A DNA stretch of 64,000 nt, taken from NCBI RefSeq assembly GCF_004000885.1, contig NZ_BIMC01000008.1:1-64000 (forward strand). Direction: 5' to 3'. The notes beneath the pieces are model-generated. The model had not been told where the DNA came from, did no database searches, and saw only the letters and a list, made by a program, of their open reading frames with translations. Position 1 is the first letter of the stretch. Each line of letters starts with the position of its first letter. This DNA is from Paenibacillus glucanolyticus NBRC 15330 (GTDB taxonomy: Bacteria; Bacillota; Bacilli; Paenibacillales; Paenibacillaceae). Positions 63,331-64,000 of the stretch are shown here, piece after piece. The translations under genes and the position numbers were made by a program.

Positions 63331-64000
63331 ATGCGTAAACACTGGGGAAGAAACGCGATCATGACCATGATCGTTTCCAGCTTGATGCTAGCCGGATGCA
63401 GTTCAGATGGAGGTTCGAAGAAGGAAGCCGCACCCGAAGGTTCGGAGAATGTCGTTCACACCACGGGATTTCCGATCGTAGAGCAGGCGGTGGAACTCAA
63501 GATGTTCACCCGGATTGCCCCCGTTAATGGTCCGTTTAAGGAGATGCCAGTTTTTCAGGATTACGAGAAATTGAGCAATGTAAAGGTGGAGTTCATCGAA
63601 GCGCCGACAGACGGCTTCCAGGAGAAGAAAAACCTGCTGTTCGCGTCGAATGAGCTGCCCGATGCGCTGTTCCGTTCGGGGCTATCGCCGCTTGAAACCG
63701 TCCGCTACGGGTCGGCAGGCCAATTGATCCCGCTGGAAGGCCTTATTGATGAATATGCTCCGAATCTGAAGAAATGGATGGAGGAATATCCCGAAATCCG
63801 CTCGGGCATCACAACGCCGGAGGGCCACATTTACGCGATTCCGGGCATCGTCACGCTAGGCGCGGCGCGTACGGATAAGAAATGGATTAATCAGAAATGG
63901 CTGGATAAGCTGAATTTGGAGGTGCCGGAGACAACCGAAGAACTGTATCAGGTGTTGCTTGCTTTCCGTGACGGGGACCCGAACGGCAACGGCAAGCAGG
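63331..64000 (+). CDS. Sugar ABC solute-binding lipoprotein (cut by window end)
   Basis: The first 223 residues are in the window. Lipobox LAGC ends the signal peptide; a short linker and a solute-binding fold of the LplA type follow (VELKMFTRIAPVN; LPDALFRSGLSP; GHIYAIPGIV; DGDPNGNGK). GTGGGGG lies before the ATG. The preceding YesM/YesN pair and the cre-like site indicate inducible, catabolite-repressed uptake of a saccharide. Together with the nearby sulfatase, a sulfated glycan is possible. Confidence 0.93.
   Translation, partial: MRKHWGRNAIMTMIVSSLMLAGCSSDGGSKKEAAPEGSENVVHTTGFPIVEQAVELKMFTRIAPVNGPFKEMPVFQDYEKLSNVKVEFIEAPTDGFQEKKNLLFASNELPDALFRSGLSPLETVRYGSAGQLIPLEGLIDEYAPNLKKWMEEYPEIRSGITTPEGHIYAIPGIVTLGAARTDKKWINQKWLDKLNLEVPETTEELYQVLLAFRDGDPNGNGKQ

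Overview
The window reads as chromosomal DNA of a Paenibacillus-like, endospore-forming Firmicute. This rests on the low-GC Gram-positive gene families, strong AGGAGG-type ribosome binding sites, two YesM/YesN-type two-component systems beside lipoprotein-dependent sugar ABC importers without their own ATPase, an aa3-type cta operon, a guanine-riboswitch xpt-pbuX operon and a ywqA/ywqB-like pair. I see no rRNA, tRNA, prophage, transposase or CRISPR array. The species is inferred from family resemblance only.

Layout. 1-3261 (-): a giant fibre-like protein made of an unbroken decapeptide repeat, cut by the window edge, with a leader of about 415 nt. 3.9-5.4 kb: an HD-GYP c-di-GMP phosphodiesterase. 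5.6-9.4 kb: a compact locus with a TnrA/GlnR-like regulator and tatC on one side, and a Tat-exported flavin amine oxidase, a RidA-family protein with its own Sec signal peptide and tatA on the other. Two TnrA/GlnR-type boxes lie between them. 9.6-14.9 kb: csbD, an MFS carrier, an NAD(P)-binding protein, cytosolic RidA, a serine hydrolase with a LexA-like box in its promoter, and a TspO-like protein. 15-21.8 kb: a two-component system divergent from a sugar ABC importer. 21.8-22.6 kb: a 51-bp tandem array fused to an interspersed palindromic element, a second copy of which lies at 35.5 kb. 23-28 kb: SNF2 helicase, SWIM protein and a VanY-type peptidase. 29-32.7 kb: zinc-ribbon protein, TrmB-like regulator and metallophosphoesterase. 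32.9-35.1 kb: riboswitch, xpt and pbuX. 36-40.5 kb: membrane proteins, a di-heme cytochrome c and a second serine hydrolase. 40.7-47.3 kb: map and ctaCDEFG plus a DUF420 (CtaM-like) gene. 47.6-52.2 kb: a GntR (YtrA-type) ABC cluster and a NatAB-like exporter. 52.6-54.7 kb (-): a YadA-head repeat fibre ending in a Peptidase_G2 autocleavage domain. 54.9-58.6 kb (-): an operon of sulfatase, two short CHR (chromate/sulfate-type) transporters and formylglycine-generating enzyme. 58.7-64 kb: AraC regulator, a second YesM/YesN pair and a lipoprotein solute-binding protein cut by the window end.

Four groups stand out as functional units. (1) The Tat amine oxidase locus looks self-contained: it encodes the exported oxidase, an exported RidA-family protein that could hydrolyse the imine product on the same side of the membrane, the TatA and TatC needed for export, and a nitrogen-type regulator with matching operator boxes. 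(2) The sulfatase operon carries its own activating enzyme and two CHR subunits that could move the released sulfate. (3) Two unrelated repeat fibres, a 10-residue-period and a 14-residue-period one, both lack signal peptides. (4) csbD and a small orphan gene at 40.26 kb are preceded by the same bipartite GATTCA-N14-GGGTAT motif, which resembles a general-stress sigma-B promoter.
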